Shown: piece after piece, positions 7,735-15,999 of the stretch
Layout: each line of letters starts with the position of its first letter
How positions within the stretch are numbered: position 1 is the first letter of the stretch
Origin: Thermoanaerobacteraceae bacterium
GTDB lineage: Bacteria > Bacillota > JADQBR01
Assembly (NCBI GenBank): GCA_017656305.1
Contig: JACDOG010000006.1
Location: forward strand, 1 to 64,000
Direction: 5' to 3'
DNA: 64,000 nt
Program-made: the position numbers and the translations under genes
The notes under the pieces: model-generated
Database searches by the model: none
What the model was told of the DNA's origin: nothing
What the model saw: only the letters and a program-made list of their open reading frames with translations

Positions 7735-8604
7735 ATGATGAAAAGCAAACTGGAAGTGAAAAATGTAACAAGGAGACAGTTTTTATGTGATGCCGGCAAG
7801 ATTGCTGCCGGGGCGGCCGTAGGATTGGGAAGTCTGGGTTTGGTAGGCTGTTCTACGACTGTAGCAGCGCCAGCCAAAGAAAAAGAAGGCGAAAAAGAAC
7901 AGACTGCCGCAACCGCAACAAATGCCAAGGTTGAATTTCCTGCAGCGCCGTGGCCGTACAAAAAGCTGGATCCGGAAGTGGTAAGAAAAGCCGGGTTTGA
8001 TGCCTACAAGCGTGGCCTGCACTGTATGGGAGGTTCTTTTGCTGCAATAATTGAGACTCTAGCCAAGGAAGTAGGTTATCCCTATGAGGCTATACCGGTA
8101 GAACAGTTTGCGTACTACGGTGCCGGAGGCGTCATGGGTTGGGCTACCTTGTGCGGTGCAGCAAATGGTTCAAGCATGGCAATCAACCTGATTCTAGGGA
8201 AAGACCACGAAAAGTTGGGGGCAGCAATTAATGAGGTTTTAGGTTATTATTCTACGACCAAGCTTCCTACAGCACAGAGTAACCAGTTTGGGGAATTTAA
8301 GAACCAGGCGCAAAGTGTGGCGGGAAACCCTCTGTGCCATGCTTCGGTCACTAATTGGTGTAAGGCTTCCGGGAAGAAATCCTTCTCCAAGGAAAGAGCG
8401 GAACGCTGTGCTAAATTAACCGGTGACATTGCAGCAAAAGCTGTGGAAGTGCTGAACCAGATAGCTGACAGCAGCTTCACACCGGTATATCAAGCTCCCG
8501 AGGCAATTACAGACTGTGGTAGCTGCCATACCAAGGGTGGTGCTATCGAAAATTCCCGCGGTAAGATGGATTGCCTTACCTGCCATGATGACCATAGAAA
8601 ATAA
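7735..8604 (+). CDS. Tat-exported split-Soret-type cytochrome (C_GCAxxG_C_C family) with two CxxCH motifs
   Basis: A 289-residue exported redox protein. The ATG at 7735 follows GGAGGT by 6 bases. The N-terminus has a twin-arginine signal (T-R13-R14-Q-F-L then a hydrophobic stretch to about 38) ending in LVGC, so C39 may be lipid-modified. The core (about 80-245) is the C_GCAxxG_C_C fold, here with C97, C140 in TLCGAANGSS, C201, C209 and C225. The C-terminus adds two c-type heme sites, C261-G-S-C-H265 and C280-L-T-C-H284. This layout matches split-Soret cytochrome c of Desulfovibrio, a dimer with stacked hemes. Heme attachment should happen outside the membrane, consistent with export. The electron partner is unknown. 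A LysR gene diverges from it; nothing follows within the transcript before the terminator. Confidence 0.85.
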   Translation: MMKSKLEVKNVTRRQFLCDAGKIAAGAAVGLGSLGLVGCSTTVAAPAKEKEGEKEQTAATATNAKVEFPAAPWPYKKLDPEVVRKAGFDAYKRGLHCMGGSFAAIIETLAKEVGYPYEAIPVEQFAYYGAGGVMGWATLCGAANGSSMAINLILGKDHEKLGAAINEVLGYYSTTKLPTAQSNQFGEFKNQAQSVAGNPLCHASVTNWCKASGKKSFSKERAERCAKLTGDIAAKAVEVLNQIADSSFTPVYQAPEAITDCGSCHTKGGAIENSRGKMDCLTCHDDHRK

Positions 8605-8669
8605 ATTTGTAAAAAATTAGGGCTTTTAAAAAGCCCAATCAAAAAATATCCTATCCACAATCTCCACCG

Positions 8670-8712
8670 TGCCCTGCAGCAAGTGCCCGCTGCAGGGCAT
8701 TTTATGTTTTTA
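8670..8712 (+). terminator. Rho-independent terminator after the cytochrome gene
   Basis: Stem TGCCCTGCAG (8670-8679) with CTGCAGGGCA (8690-8699), 10-base loop, then a T-rich tail. A second hairpin (GGGCTTT...AAAGCCC, 8620-8636) without a T-run lies upstream and probably protects the mRNA end. Confidence 0.85.
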
Positions 8713-9024
8713 AGGATTTTGCGAATAACAGTTCCACTTTGGAAAAGATCAAGATTTTGGAAGTGTGTTGCCCGTTTTTAGATGTAATTTAATATTTTAC
8801 TGTGTGACCAAAGCATATTTGGTTTCTTAGCAGCGCCCAAAAGTTATGTTTGGCGTGGTTGTTGATTTTTCAGTTTTCAAAATTGTCATTTTGCAATGCA
8901 AAAGGTTTGTTTTGTAATAAACACTGCTTCTGTAATTATAAACCTAATTATCGGTAAAGTAAACCTTAAGATCAAGAATGTTAGTAACTTGTTTCGCAGC
9001 AAAAAATAGGCGAGTTTCCTGAAG
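8713..9024. other. Intergenic region with no gene seen
   Basis: About 310 AT-rich bases between a terminator and a promoter. No open frame with a ribosome binding site, no clear repeat and no folded element stand out on either strand. Confidence 0.5.
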
Positions 9025-9053
9025 TTGACACCCTTTTATGCCGTTGATACAAT
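9025..9053 (+). promoter_or_regulatory. Sigma-A promoter of the UPF0316 gene
   Basis: TTGACA (9025-9030), 17-base spacer, TACAAT (9048-9053); one mismatch to consensus. The ATG is at 9089, giving a leader of about 30 bases. Confidence 0.85.
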
Positions 9054-9088
9054 GAGTATCAGATACTTGGTAAAGGCGGGGAATCCCG

Positions 9089-9610
9089 ATGGAAGTACTA
9101 ATTGGATACTTTTTTATTTTTTTTGCCAGGGTGATGGATGTTTCCCTGTTTACCGTCAGGACTCTGATGGTAGTTCGCGGGCAGCGGCTTTTCGCTGCCT
9201 TAATCGGTTTTTTTGAAACCGTTATTTATATTGTGGCTTTAAAATATGTTGTGGACCAATTGGACAACGTCTGGAGCCTGATGTTTTATGCTCTGGGTTT
9301 TTCTACGGGAAATGTTGTGGGAAGCTGGATTGAGGAAAAGTTGGCTATTGGTAATCTGACGGTTCAGGTGATTACCCAGACAAGGCCACTGGAACTGACT
9401 GCCAAATTGAGACGTGAGGGATACGGTGTTACCGTTGTAGAAGGGCAGGGTAGGGATGGCCTGCGCTATATTTTAAACATTCACTTACCACGCAGGAGTT
9501 TAAATAAATTAATGGAAAAAATAGACCAGTGGGATGTGAAGGCTTTTGTAACAGTTTTTGACACCCGGGCCATAAAAGGAGGCATTGTTTTTAACCGTAA
9601 GGGTAAATAG
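9089..9610 (+). CDS. UPF0316 membrane protein (DUF5698/DUF2179)
   Basis: A 173-residue protein of the UPF0316 family. Residues about 4-85 hold three hydrophobic segments with the family pattern ARVMDVSLFTVRTLMVVRG and FFETVIYIVALKYVV. Residues about 90-170 form a soluble DUF2179-type (YitT C-terminal-like) domain. The function is not established; DUF2179 domains resemble small-ligand or regulatory domains. The gene has its own promoter and a weak terminator, so it stands alone before murI. Confidence 0.88.
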   Translation: MEVLIGYFFIFFARVMDVSLFTVRTLMVVRGQRLFAALIGFFETVIYIVALKYVVDQLDNVWSLMFYALGFSTGNVVGSWIEEKLAIGNLTVQVITQTRPLELTAKLRREGYGVTVVEGQGRDGLRYILNIHLPRRSLNKLMEKIDQWDVKAFVTVFDTRAIKGGIVFNRKGK

Positions 9611-9670
9611 GCAACATTTATTACTGTGCTTCATATATTCTTAGTATGTACTAAAATTTAATATTGCTAA

Positions 9671-9700
9671 AGAGTGGTTAGACGGCGGGCCACTCTTTTA
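9671..9700 (+). terminator. Probable weak terminator
   Basis: Stem AGAGTGG (9671-9677) with CCACTCT (9690-9696), 12-base loop, only four T at the end. Confidence 0.5.
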
Positions 9701-9797
9701 ACAGTTAAATAGAGGAATAGGAAAACCTGTAATGTGTAATCTATTGTTAGAAACTATTGCCATAAATTAAGAGTGTTTAAGGTAGGTGTGATATCAG

Positions 9798-10604
9798 TTG
9801 ACAGGATATTGCCCTATCGGGGTCTTTGACTCCGGTGTGGGAGGTTTAACAGTAGCCAGGGAAATTTTGAAACGTGTGCCTGAAGGGAAAATCATTTACT
9901 TTGGCGATACGGCTCATGTGCCATATGGAGGCCGCAGCAGTAAGGAACTGATAAACTTTGCCGATAAAATCTGCCAGTTTCTTTTGGAGCAGGGTGCCGA
10001 AGTGATTGTGGATGCTTGCAACAGTACTTCTGCTGTGGCACTAGACTTTTTACAGCGGAAATACCCGGTGCCCATTATCGGGGTTATTGAACCAGGAGTT
10101 GCTGCTGCCGTATCCCGGACAAAAAATGGTCGCATTGGTGTCATAGCCACTGAGGCGACTATCAACAGCGGTGCCCATAAAAAGGCTGTGGAAAAACTGG
10201 GGCTGGATATAACGGTAATAGGCCAGGCCTGCCCGCTTTTTGTGCCGCTAGTAGAAGAGGGTAAAGTGCAGTCCTGGGAGGCGCTTGAAGCGGCACAGAA
10301 GTACCTGAAACCCTTGCAGCAGGCAGACATTGATACTTTGATTTTGGGCTGTACCCATTACCCGTTTTTAGTTCCTGTCTTGCAAAAAGTGCTTGGACCG
10401 CATGTAGTTCTGGTGGATCCGGCAGTGGAAACTGTCTGCTGCCTGCAAAAGGTGGTTGAGGAGTTGCCGAATCGTAATTGGACCGGCCCTCACAAATATT
10501 TTGTCAGCGGTGATCCTGCGGCTTTCAAACGGGTCGGCAGCATGTTGTTGGAAACTTACAGCTTGCCGGAAGTGGAAAAGGTTGTGCTGGACTGGGGTGA
10601 TTAA
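9798..10604 (+). CDS. murI: Glutamate racemase
   Basis: A 268-residue racemase that interconverts L- and D-glutamate for peptidoglycan. The catalytic cysteines are C74 (DACNSTSA) and C185 (LGCTHYPF), and the N-terminal FDSGVGGLT loop carries D11. Length is normal. The start is TTG at 9798, supported by a GGTAGGTG ribosome binding site and by alignment of the N-terminal strand with the family. It is the first gene of a run that continues almost without gaps to the phosphoesterase gene ending at 16473; the next start is three bases after its stop. Confidence 0.95.
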   Translation: MTGYCPIGVFDSGVGGLTVAREILKRVPEGKIIYFGDTAHVPYGGRSSKELINFADKICQFLLEQGAEVIVDACNSTSAVALDFLQRKYPVPIIGVIEPGVAAAVSRTKNGRIGVIATEATINSGAHKKAVEKLGLDITVIGQACPLFVPLVEEGKVQSWEALEAAQKYLKPLQQADIDTLILGCTHYPFLVPVLQKVLGPHVVLVDPAVETVCCLQKVVEELPNRNWTGPHKYFVSGDPAAFKRVGSMLLETYSLPEVEKVVLDWGD

Positions 10605-10606
10605 AA

Positions 10607-12058
10607 TTGGAACTTAGCCATCATAAATGGTCGGAAGAATTTTTTAATCAGGAAAGAAAACAGGTGCTGTCCCAATGGCCAACAGGGCAGGAAGTACAGC
10701 TGGACGAAGCCTTTCGCTTTCACAGGCAGCTTCCGGAGGAAAAAAACATGCATGCTGTTCTTGCCAAATCCCGCGTTCGCCCGCTAATCCAACCACGCGG
10801 TGGACGAGCCCTTTTGGAACAGCAACTCTCCCTCATGCGGTACCTGGCGGAGGAAGGTCAGGCGGACCTTTTGACAATTACCATTGACGGTTTGACCCGT
10901 GAACAGCAGTATCAAAAGCTGCAGGAAGAACTGGAATACTGTCACAGGAGCGGCAAAGATACGCTCAACGGCTTCCCGGTGGTTAATTACGGGGTGGACG
11001 GCTGCCGGCAGTTGGTTAATGCTGTTGATAGGCCGGTTCAGGTGCGCCATGCGGCAATTGATGGGCGTTTACTGGCGGAAATAGCAGTGGCCGGGGGGAT
11101 TACTTCACTGGAAGGTGGTGGCCTCAGCGCCAATATTCCTTATTTAAGAGATTATGATCCCGAACTGTCGCTGCGCCACTGGCAGTACGTGGACCGGTTG
11201 CTGGGAAAATACCAGGAGGCCGGCATAACTATCAACAGGGAACCTTTTGGCGCCTTGACAGGGGCTTTGGTACCACCTTGTATCAGTCATGCTGTAGGTA
11301 TTATAGAGGCTTTACTGGCGGCTTTTCAGGGCGTAGCCAGTGTTACCCTGAGCTACGGGCAGTGCGGTAATTTGATGCAAGACGTAGCGGCCATACATAC
11401 TTTGCCCGTTTTAGCACAAAAATATTTACAGCAATTTAACCTGACCCGGGTCAGCATCACCACCGCGTTTCACCAGTGGATGGGTGGTTTTCCCCATGAT
11501 ACGCACCGGGCTTACGGGATTATCGGCTGGGCAGGAGCTACTGCTGCGCTGGCCCGGGCCGATAAGGTTCTGGTGAAGACACCGCATGAAGCCTTGGGTC
11601 ATCCCAATGAAGAGACTATCAGTGCAGGTCTCAAAACTACGCTGCAGGTAATCAACATGGCTTCGCAGCAGCCGTTGCCGGAAAATGCTGTTCTGGCGGA
11701 AGAAAAAGCGTTAATTATACGGGAAACGGAAAGCATTTTGGATGCGGTTATTGCCCTGGGCGACGGCGACGTGGCCCGCGGAACGGTGGAAGCGCTTAAA
11801 AAGGGTGTTTTGGACGTTCCTTTCGCCCCAAGCAAGTATAATGCCGGACGAGTTTTGCCGGCAAGGGATGTAAACGGGGCGGTGCGTTTTTTGGACTGCG
11901 GAAATTTACCTTTTGACCGGGAGATTAAGGAATTTCACCGGGAAAAGATTGCCCAGCGCGGCAGGGAGGAAGGGCGGGAACCTTCCTTCCAAATGGTTAT
12001 CGATGATATTTCTGCTATTAGCAAGGGAATGTTGCTGGGAAAAGGAACCCTTAATTAA
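10607..12058 (+). CDS. glmE: Glutamate mutase (methylaspartate mutase) epsilon subunit-like protein
   Basis: A 483-residue protein with the same length and near-collinear sequence as GlmE/MutE of Clostridium cochlearium, which forms the TIM-barrel half of the coenzyme B12-dependent enzyme that turns L-glutamate into 3-methylaspartate. The three substrate-binding arginines are kept (R64, R98 and R147, equivalent to R66, R100 and R149), as are E169 (E171), Y179 (Y181), K324 and E328 (K326, E330). Position 175 is alanine where the studied enzyme has Tyr177. The cobalamin-binding sigma subunit (GlmS/MutS) and GlmL, which normally flank glmE, are absent here. TTG start at 10607 with GGGGTGAT upstream. 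Its neighbours are murI and dehydratase-like genes, so it probably handles glutamate or a related acid, but whether it is an active mutase depends on an unlinked partner. Confidence 0.88.
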   Translation: MELSHHKWSEEFFNQERKQVLSQWPTGQEVQLDEAFRFHRQLPEEKNMHAVLAKSRVRPLIQPRGGRALLEQQLSLMRYLAEEGQADLLTITIDGLTREQQYQKLQEELEYCHRSGKDTLNGFPVVNYGVDGCRQLVNAVDRPVQVRHAAIDGRLLAEIAVAGGITSLEGGGLSANIPYLRDYDPELSLRHWQYVDRLLGKYQEAGITINREPFGALTGALVPPCISHAVGIIEALLAAFQGVASVTLSYGQCGNLMQDVAAIHTLPVLAQKYLQQFNLTRVSITTAFHQWMGGFPHDTHRAYGIIGWAGATAALARADKVLVKTPHEALGHPNEETISAGLKTTLQVINMASQQPLPENAVLAEEKALIIRETESILDAVIALGDGDVARGTVEALKKGVLDVPFAPSKYNAGRVLPARDVNGAVRFLDCGNLPFDREIKEFHREKIAQRGREEGREPSFQMVIDDISAISKGMLLGKGTLN

Positions 12059-12087
12059 AATTTTTATCAAAATTGGAGTTGTTTGTA

Positions 12088-13065
12088 ATGCGAAAAGTAG
12101 GGATTACCACCACCATACCGGTAGAGGTTTTATTTGCGGCGCAGGCGGTGCCCGTGGACTTGAACAATATTTTTATTACCCATGCTGAGGCCAAAAGGCT
12201 GGTGGAAGTTGCGGAAATTGCCGGTTACCCGCGCAATGTCTGCGGCTGGATTAAAGGACTTTACGGCACCGTCCTGGAAGATGAAACTATTAAAGAGGTT
12301 ATTGCAGTAACCCAAGGTGACTGTACCAACACCCATGCTTTGATGGAAACCCTGGAACTGGTGGGCATCAAAACCATTCCCTTTTCCTTTCCCTTTGACA
12401 GAGATGAAGACCTGATGCGTGCGCAGATAGAAAAATTGATGAAATATTTTCAGGTCGGCTGGTCAGAGGTGAAACAGGCTAAAGAGAGACTGGACCGGGT
12501 CCGGCGGTTGGTATGGGAAATAGACCGGCTAACTTGGGAGGAAGGTAAGGTGACGGGATTTGAAAATCACCTTTACCAGGTAAGCTGCAGTGATTTTGAA
12601 GGGGATATTGACGCTTTCGCGGCTAAAGTGCGCGGGTTTCTGGAAGAAGTCAAACAAAGAGAGCCCATGTCTCAAAAGATTAGATTGGGATTTATTGGTG
12701 TGCCGCCGATTGTTACGGACCTTTACGATTATATTGAGAGTATCGGTGCCCGCGTGGTCTTCAATGAAATTCAGAGACAGTTTTCCATGCCTTTTGATAC
12801 GGATGACCTGGTGGAACAGTACTTATTATATACATATCCCTACCACGTTGAGCGGCGGATAGAGGATATCAACAAGCAGGTGGCAGTGAGGGACATTGAC
12901 GGCCTGGTACACTACACCCAGAGTTTTTGTTTTCGCCAGATTGAAGACCTGATTATGCGTAGAAAGATCAAAGTTCCCATCTTGACTCTGGAAGGGGATA
13001 CCCCGGGTAAGCTGGATGCGCGCAGTAAAATGCGCTTGGACAGTTTTGTGGAAATGTTGAGGTGA
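12088..13065 (+). CDS. 2-hydroxyacyl-CoA dehydratase D-component-like protein (HgdB/BcrC fold)
   Basis: A 325-residue cytoplasmic protein of the 2-hydroxyglutaryl-CoA dehydratase subunit family. Three cysteines at spacing typical of the [4Fe-4S] ligands of this fold are C52 (NVCGWIKG), C79 (TQGDCTN) and C281 (QSFCFRQ). It is shorter than the usual 375-435 residues and there is only one such subunit, whereas the enzyme of glutamate fermentation is an HgdA-HgdB heterodimer. ATG at 12088 has GGAG 9 bases upstream. The activator gene follows directly. Single-subunit plus activator pairs occur widely in anaerobes and their substrates are mostly unknown, so a specific reaction should not be assumed. 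Confidence 0.85.
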   Translation: MRKVGITTTIPVEVLFAAQAVPVDLNNIFITHAEAKRLVEVAEIAGYPRNVCGWIKGLYGTVLEDETIKEVIAVTQGDCTNTHALMETLELVGIKTIPFSFPFDRDEDLMRAQIEKLMKYFQVGWSEVKQAKERLDRVRRLVWEIDRLTWEEGKVTGFENHLYQVSCSDFEGDIDAFAAKVRGFLEEVKQREPMSQKIRLGFIGVPPIVTDLYDYIESIGARVVFNEIQRQFSMPFDTDDLVEQYLLYTYPYHVERRIEDINKQVAVRDIDGLVHYTQSFCFRQIEDLIMRRKIKVPILTLEGDTPGKLDARSKMRLDSFVEMLR

Positions 13066-13070
13066 GCGGT

Positions 13071-13832
13071 ATGCTTTGCGGTATGGATTTGGGCAGTCGT
13101 TACGTGAAGGTGGCCCTGATGGAAAATGATGAGATTACAGGTACATACCAGTTTGATACCATTGAATTTTACCGCAAGTACGGCAGGAAAGAAAATGATG
13201 AACTAAGAGTTGATTTTGCCGCTTTAGGTCTGCCAGTTGCGGAAAAACTGGTGTCCACCGGTTACGGGCGCCTGACTGTGAAAATTGCCGGCGGGGAGAC
13301 AATTCCCGAGTTGAAGGCACATATGTTGGGTGCCATGTATCAAACGGGAAAGGAGAACTTTACTCTGCTGGACCTAGGCGGGCAGGACACCAAGATTATC
13401 CAGGTTATGAACGGCAAGATGGTTGACTTTATTACCAATGATAAGTGTGCTGCCAGCTCCGGGCGGTATCTGGAAAACATGGCGAAAGTGCTGGGGATTA
13501 CCCTGGATGAATTGAGCCGTTATTACCAGGAGCCGGTGGACCTATCCTCCACATGTGCTGTCTTCGGTGAAAGTGAGTTGATCGGCAAAATTGTCGAGGG
13601 TTACAGCATTGACACGCTGGCGGCCGGTGTCAACTATACCATTTTTAGAAGGGTAAGACCCATGCTTTTGAAAATGCTGACTGAGCCCGTTATTTTTACC
13701 GGCGGGGTTGCCCGTAATGAAGCGTTAAAGACCATTATTGAAAAGGAGCTGTCTGTGGAAGTTATTGTGCCTCCTAAACCCCAGTTGAACGGGGCTATCG
13801 GCTGCTGTGTCTACGCCGGTGAAGCTCTATGA
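13071..13832 (+). CDS. 2-hydroxyacyl-CoA dehydratase activator-like ATPase (HgdC/BadF family)
   Basis: A 253-residue ASKHA-fold ATPase. Phosphate-binding motifs are GMDLGSRY at the N-terminus and LDLGGQDTK at about 100-108; two cysteines, C126 (NDKCAASSGR) and C162 (STCAVFGESE), are in the positions that hold the [4Fe-4S] cluster at the dimer interface of HgdC. The family uses ATP to push one electron into the dehydratase. ATG at 13071 is chosen because GAGGTGA (13059-13065) is its ribosome binding site; the in-frame GTG at 13062 lies inside that site. It is coupled to the preceding dehydratase-like gene and overlaps the next gene by four bases. Confidence 0.92.
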   Translation: MLCGMDLGSRYVKVALMENDEITGTYQFDTIEFYRKYGRKENDELRVDFAALGLPVAEKLVSTGYGRLTVKIAGGETIPELKAHMLGAMYQTGKENFTLLDLGGQDTKIIQVMNGKMVDFITNDKCAASSGRYLENMAKVLGITLDELSRYYQEPVDLSSTCAVFGESELIGKIVEGYSIDTLAAGVNYTIFRRVRPMLLKMLTEPVIFTGGVARNEALKTIIEKELSVEVIVPPKPQLNGAIGCCVYAGEAL

Positions 13833-14566
13833 AGTTGACGGTATTGGGCTGCTGGGCGCCGTATGCACGGGCAAACGGAGCCTGTTCCGGTTACCTGGTC
13901 CAGGGCGAGGAAACAAATTTGCTGCTGGACTGCGGCAACGGTGTTTTTGGCAAACTGCAGGAAGCGGTGGATTTTCGCAAATTGGATGCGGTGATTATAT
14001 CCCACTTGCACCCGGACCATTTTGCCGACCTGTTTTCCTTGCGGCACGCGCTAAAGGGAAGTTTCTGGGACGGCAGCAGGGACGCTAAGCTGGACCTGTA
14101 CCTGCCCGGTGAAGAAACCGAGTACAGTTTTCTTTTGCAAAAATTTTCCGATGCCTTTAACATTTACTATACAGAGCAGTTTACAAATGTGGAAATTGGG
14201 GAATTTAAAGTCAGCTTTTTCTCCACCGTACACCTTTTGCCATGCTGGGGTTCCGTGGTGCGGGGAAGTACGGGTACATTGGTCTACTCTGCAGACACGG
14301 CATGGGATGACCGTTACCGGCAAATCTGGCAGGGTGCAGATTTGCTGCTGTGTGAGGCCAGTGGCCTGGAAAAAGATAGGGAGTATGCCCGGGGAGCCCA
14401 TTTAACGGCCGGGCAAGCCGGACAGCTTGCCGCTGCGGCAGCCGTGAAACGCCTGTTACTGACGCATTTTTATCCTGAATATGATTTGGCTGTTCTCAAG
14501 CAGGAAGCTGCCCGGTACTATCAAGAAGTGGAATTGGTCCATGAAGGAGCAGGTTATTTTGTTTAA
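13829..14566 (+). CDS. Metallo-beta-lactamase-fold hydrolase (YhfI-like)
   Basis: A 245-residue soluble MBL-fold protein. The metal motif is H59-x-H61-x-D63-H64; further ligands are H136 (STVHLLP), D157 (YSADTAW) and the histidine of LLLTHFYPE. The general build (tRNase Z-like, no extra domain) matches YhfI-type hydrolases of unknown substrate. It starts in an ATGA overlap with the activator gene, so translation is coupled, and precedes rph by 45 bases. Phosphodiester or ester hydrolysis is likely; nothing in the sequence gives the substrate. Confidence 0.88.
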   Translation: MKLTVLGCWAPYARANGACSGYLVQGEETNLLLDCGNGVFGKLQEAVDFRKLDAVIISHLHPDHFADLFSLRHALKGSFWDGSRDAKLDLYLPGEETEYSFLLQKFSDAFNIYYTEQFTNVEIGEFKVSFFSTVHLLPCWGSVVRGSTGTLVYSADTAWDDRYRQIWQGADLLLCEASGLEKDREYARGAHLTAGQAGQLAAAAAVKRLLLTHFYPEYDLAVLKQEAARYYQEVELVHEGAGYFV

Positions 14567-14611
14567 AGTTTAGGGAAAGATTCAACTTCGTAAAGGGGAG
14601 GTTTTCAGGTA

Positions 14612-15361
14612 ATGGCCAGACAGGACGGCAGGTCTAATGACCAGATTAGACCTGTTAAAATTACGCGCAATTTTACCAAATATGCGGAAGGTTCAGTGTT
14701 GATTGAAACAGGTGAGACCAAAGTGATCTGTACCGCTTCCGTGGAGGAAAAGGTGCCCGCATGGTTAAAAGGAGGGGGGCAGGGCTGGGTAACCGCCGAG
14801 TATTCCATGCTGCCCAGGGCTACCGAGGTGCGCAATGTCAGGGAAGCAGCCAAGGGGAAAATCGGTGGCAGGACCCAGGAGATTCAGCGGCTGATTGGGC
14901 GTAGCTTGCGGTCGGTTGTGGCCCTGGACAAGCTGGGTGAAAGAACAATCTGGTTGGACTGTGACGTACTGCAGGCTGACGGTGGAACCAGAACAGCCAG
15001 TATTACGGGGGCCTTTGTTGCCTTGGTGGATGCCCTGGTCAAACTGCAGGAAGCGGAATTGATTGAAGAATTACCGGTTACGGATTTTATTGCTGCCACC
15101 AGCGTCGGAATTATAAACGGTGAGGTAATGGTGGATTTGAATTACGGGGAGGATTCCCAGGCGCAGGTAGATATGAATTTGGTCATGACTGGTAGCGGTA
15201 ATTTTGTTGAGATACAGGGTACGGCTGAAGGCAGTCCCTTTAACGAAGCGGAATTTCAGGATATGCTGCGCTTGGGCAAGCAGGGAGTTCAGCAGTTGAT
15301 AAACATTCAAAAGGAAGTGCTGGGTGACATGGCCCAAAAAATCGGGGTGGTTGAAACATAA
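14612..15361 (+). CDS. rph: Ribonuclease PH
   Basis: A 249-residue phosphorolytic 3' exoribonuclease that trims tRNA 3' ends. Family segments are easy to see: RPVKI at the start, [28 protein letters not shown] and [14 protein letters not shown]. Length is normal. ATG at 14612 follows GGGGAGG. Its stop overlaps the start of rdgB (TAATG), a pairing common in Firmicutes. The tRNA genes here already encode CCA, so its role would be precursor trimming. Confidence 0.96.
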   Translation: MARQDGRSNDQIRPVKITRNFTKYAEGSVLIETGETKVICTASVEEKVPAWLKGGGQGWVTAEYSMLPRATEVRNVREAAKGKIGGRTQEIQRLIGRSLRSVVALDKLGERTIWLDCDVLQADGGTRTASITGAFVALVDALVKLQEAELIEELPVTDFIAATSVGIINGEVMVDLNYGEDSQAQVDMNLVMTGSGNFVEIQGTAEGSPFNEAEFQDMLRLGKQGVQQLINIQKEVLGDMAQKIGVVET

Positions 15362-15960
15362 TGCGTATTTTATTAGCCAGTGGTAATAAAGATAAACTCA
15401 AGGAGTTTTCTCAGCTAATGCCCCGCGGTGTTGAGGTGCTTTCTTTGGTCGATTTTCCCGGCCATCCCGCTTTAATAGAGGATGGCCAAAGTTTTGCAGA
15501 AAATGCACTGAAAAAAGCGCGCACCATGTGCGAGTACACCGGCCTGCTAACAATTGCCGATGATTCCGGGTTGGAAGTGGATTACCTGGATGGAGCACCG
15601 GGTATCTATTCAGCCCGGTTTGCCGGTGAGCCAAAGAGTGACCGGCGCAACAATAAGAAATTGCTTCAACTGCTGGCGGGTGTACCCTGGGAAAAACGTA
15701 CGGCCCGGTTTGTCTGCGCCCTGGCAATTGTTGACCCGGGCGGAGAGGAGCATGTGGTACTCGGTACCTGTGAAGGCTATATTCTGGAGGAACCCAGGGG
15801 TACTGGCGGATTTGGCTATGACCCGTTGTTTTATTACCCCCCATTTAAAAAATCTTTTGCCGAGCTGGATACGGAACAAAAAAACCAAGTCAGTCACCGG
15901 TCTAGGGCTTTTGCCAAAGGGTCTGCCGTGTTAAAATCCATTTTGGCAAACCGGTCTTAG
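15361..15960 (+). CDS. rdgB: XTP/dITP (non-canonical purine NTP) pyrophosphatase
   Basis: A 199-residue HAM1/RdgB-family enzyme that hydrolyses dITP and XTP to monophosphates and so keeps deaminated purines out of nucleic acids. Motifs: SGNKDKLKEF near the N-terminus, ADDSGLEVD, YSARFAG, GFGYDPLFY and SHRSRAFAK. The ATG shares a base with the rph stop, showing translational coupling. Confidence 0.96.
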   Translation: MRILLASGNKDKLKEFSQLMPRGVEVLSLVDFPGHPALIEDGQSFAENALKKARTMCEYTGLLTIADDSGLEVDYLDGAPGIYSARFAGEPKSDRRNNKKLLQLLAGVPWEKRTARFVCALAIVDPGGEEHVVLGTCEGYILEEPRGTGGFGYDPLFYYPPFKKSFAELDTEQKNQVSHRSRAFAKGSAVLKSILANRS

Positions 15961-15999
15961 AAAACAGGTGATTACGTGATTGAGGGGAAGTGTTCGTCA

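Noticed and set aside
13071-13832. GlmL/MutL identity for the ASKHA ATPase after the GlmE-like gene
   Set aside because: GlmL is about 460 residues and lacks the two cluster cysteines; this protein has the HgdC length and both cysteines.
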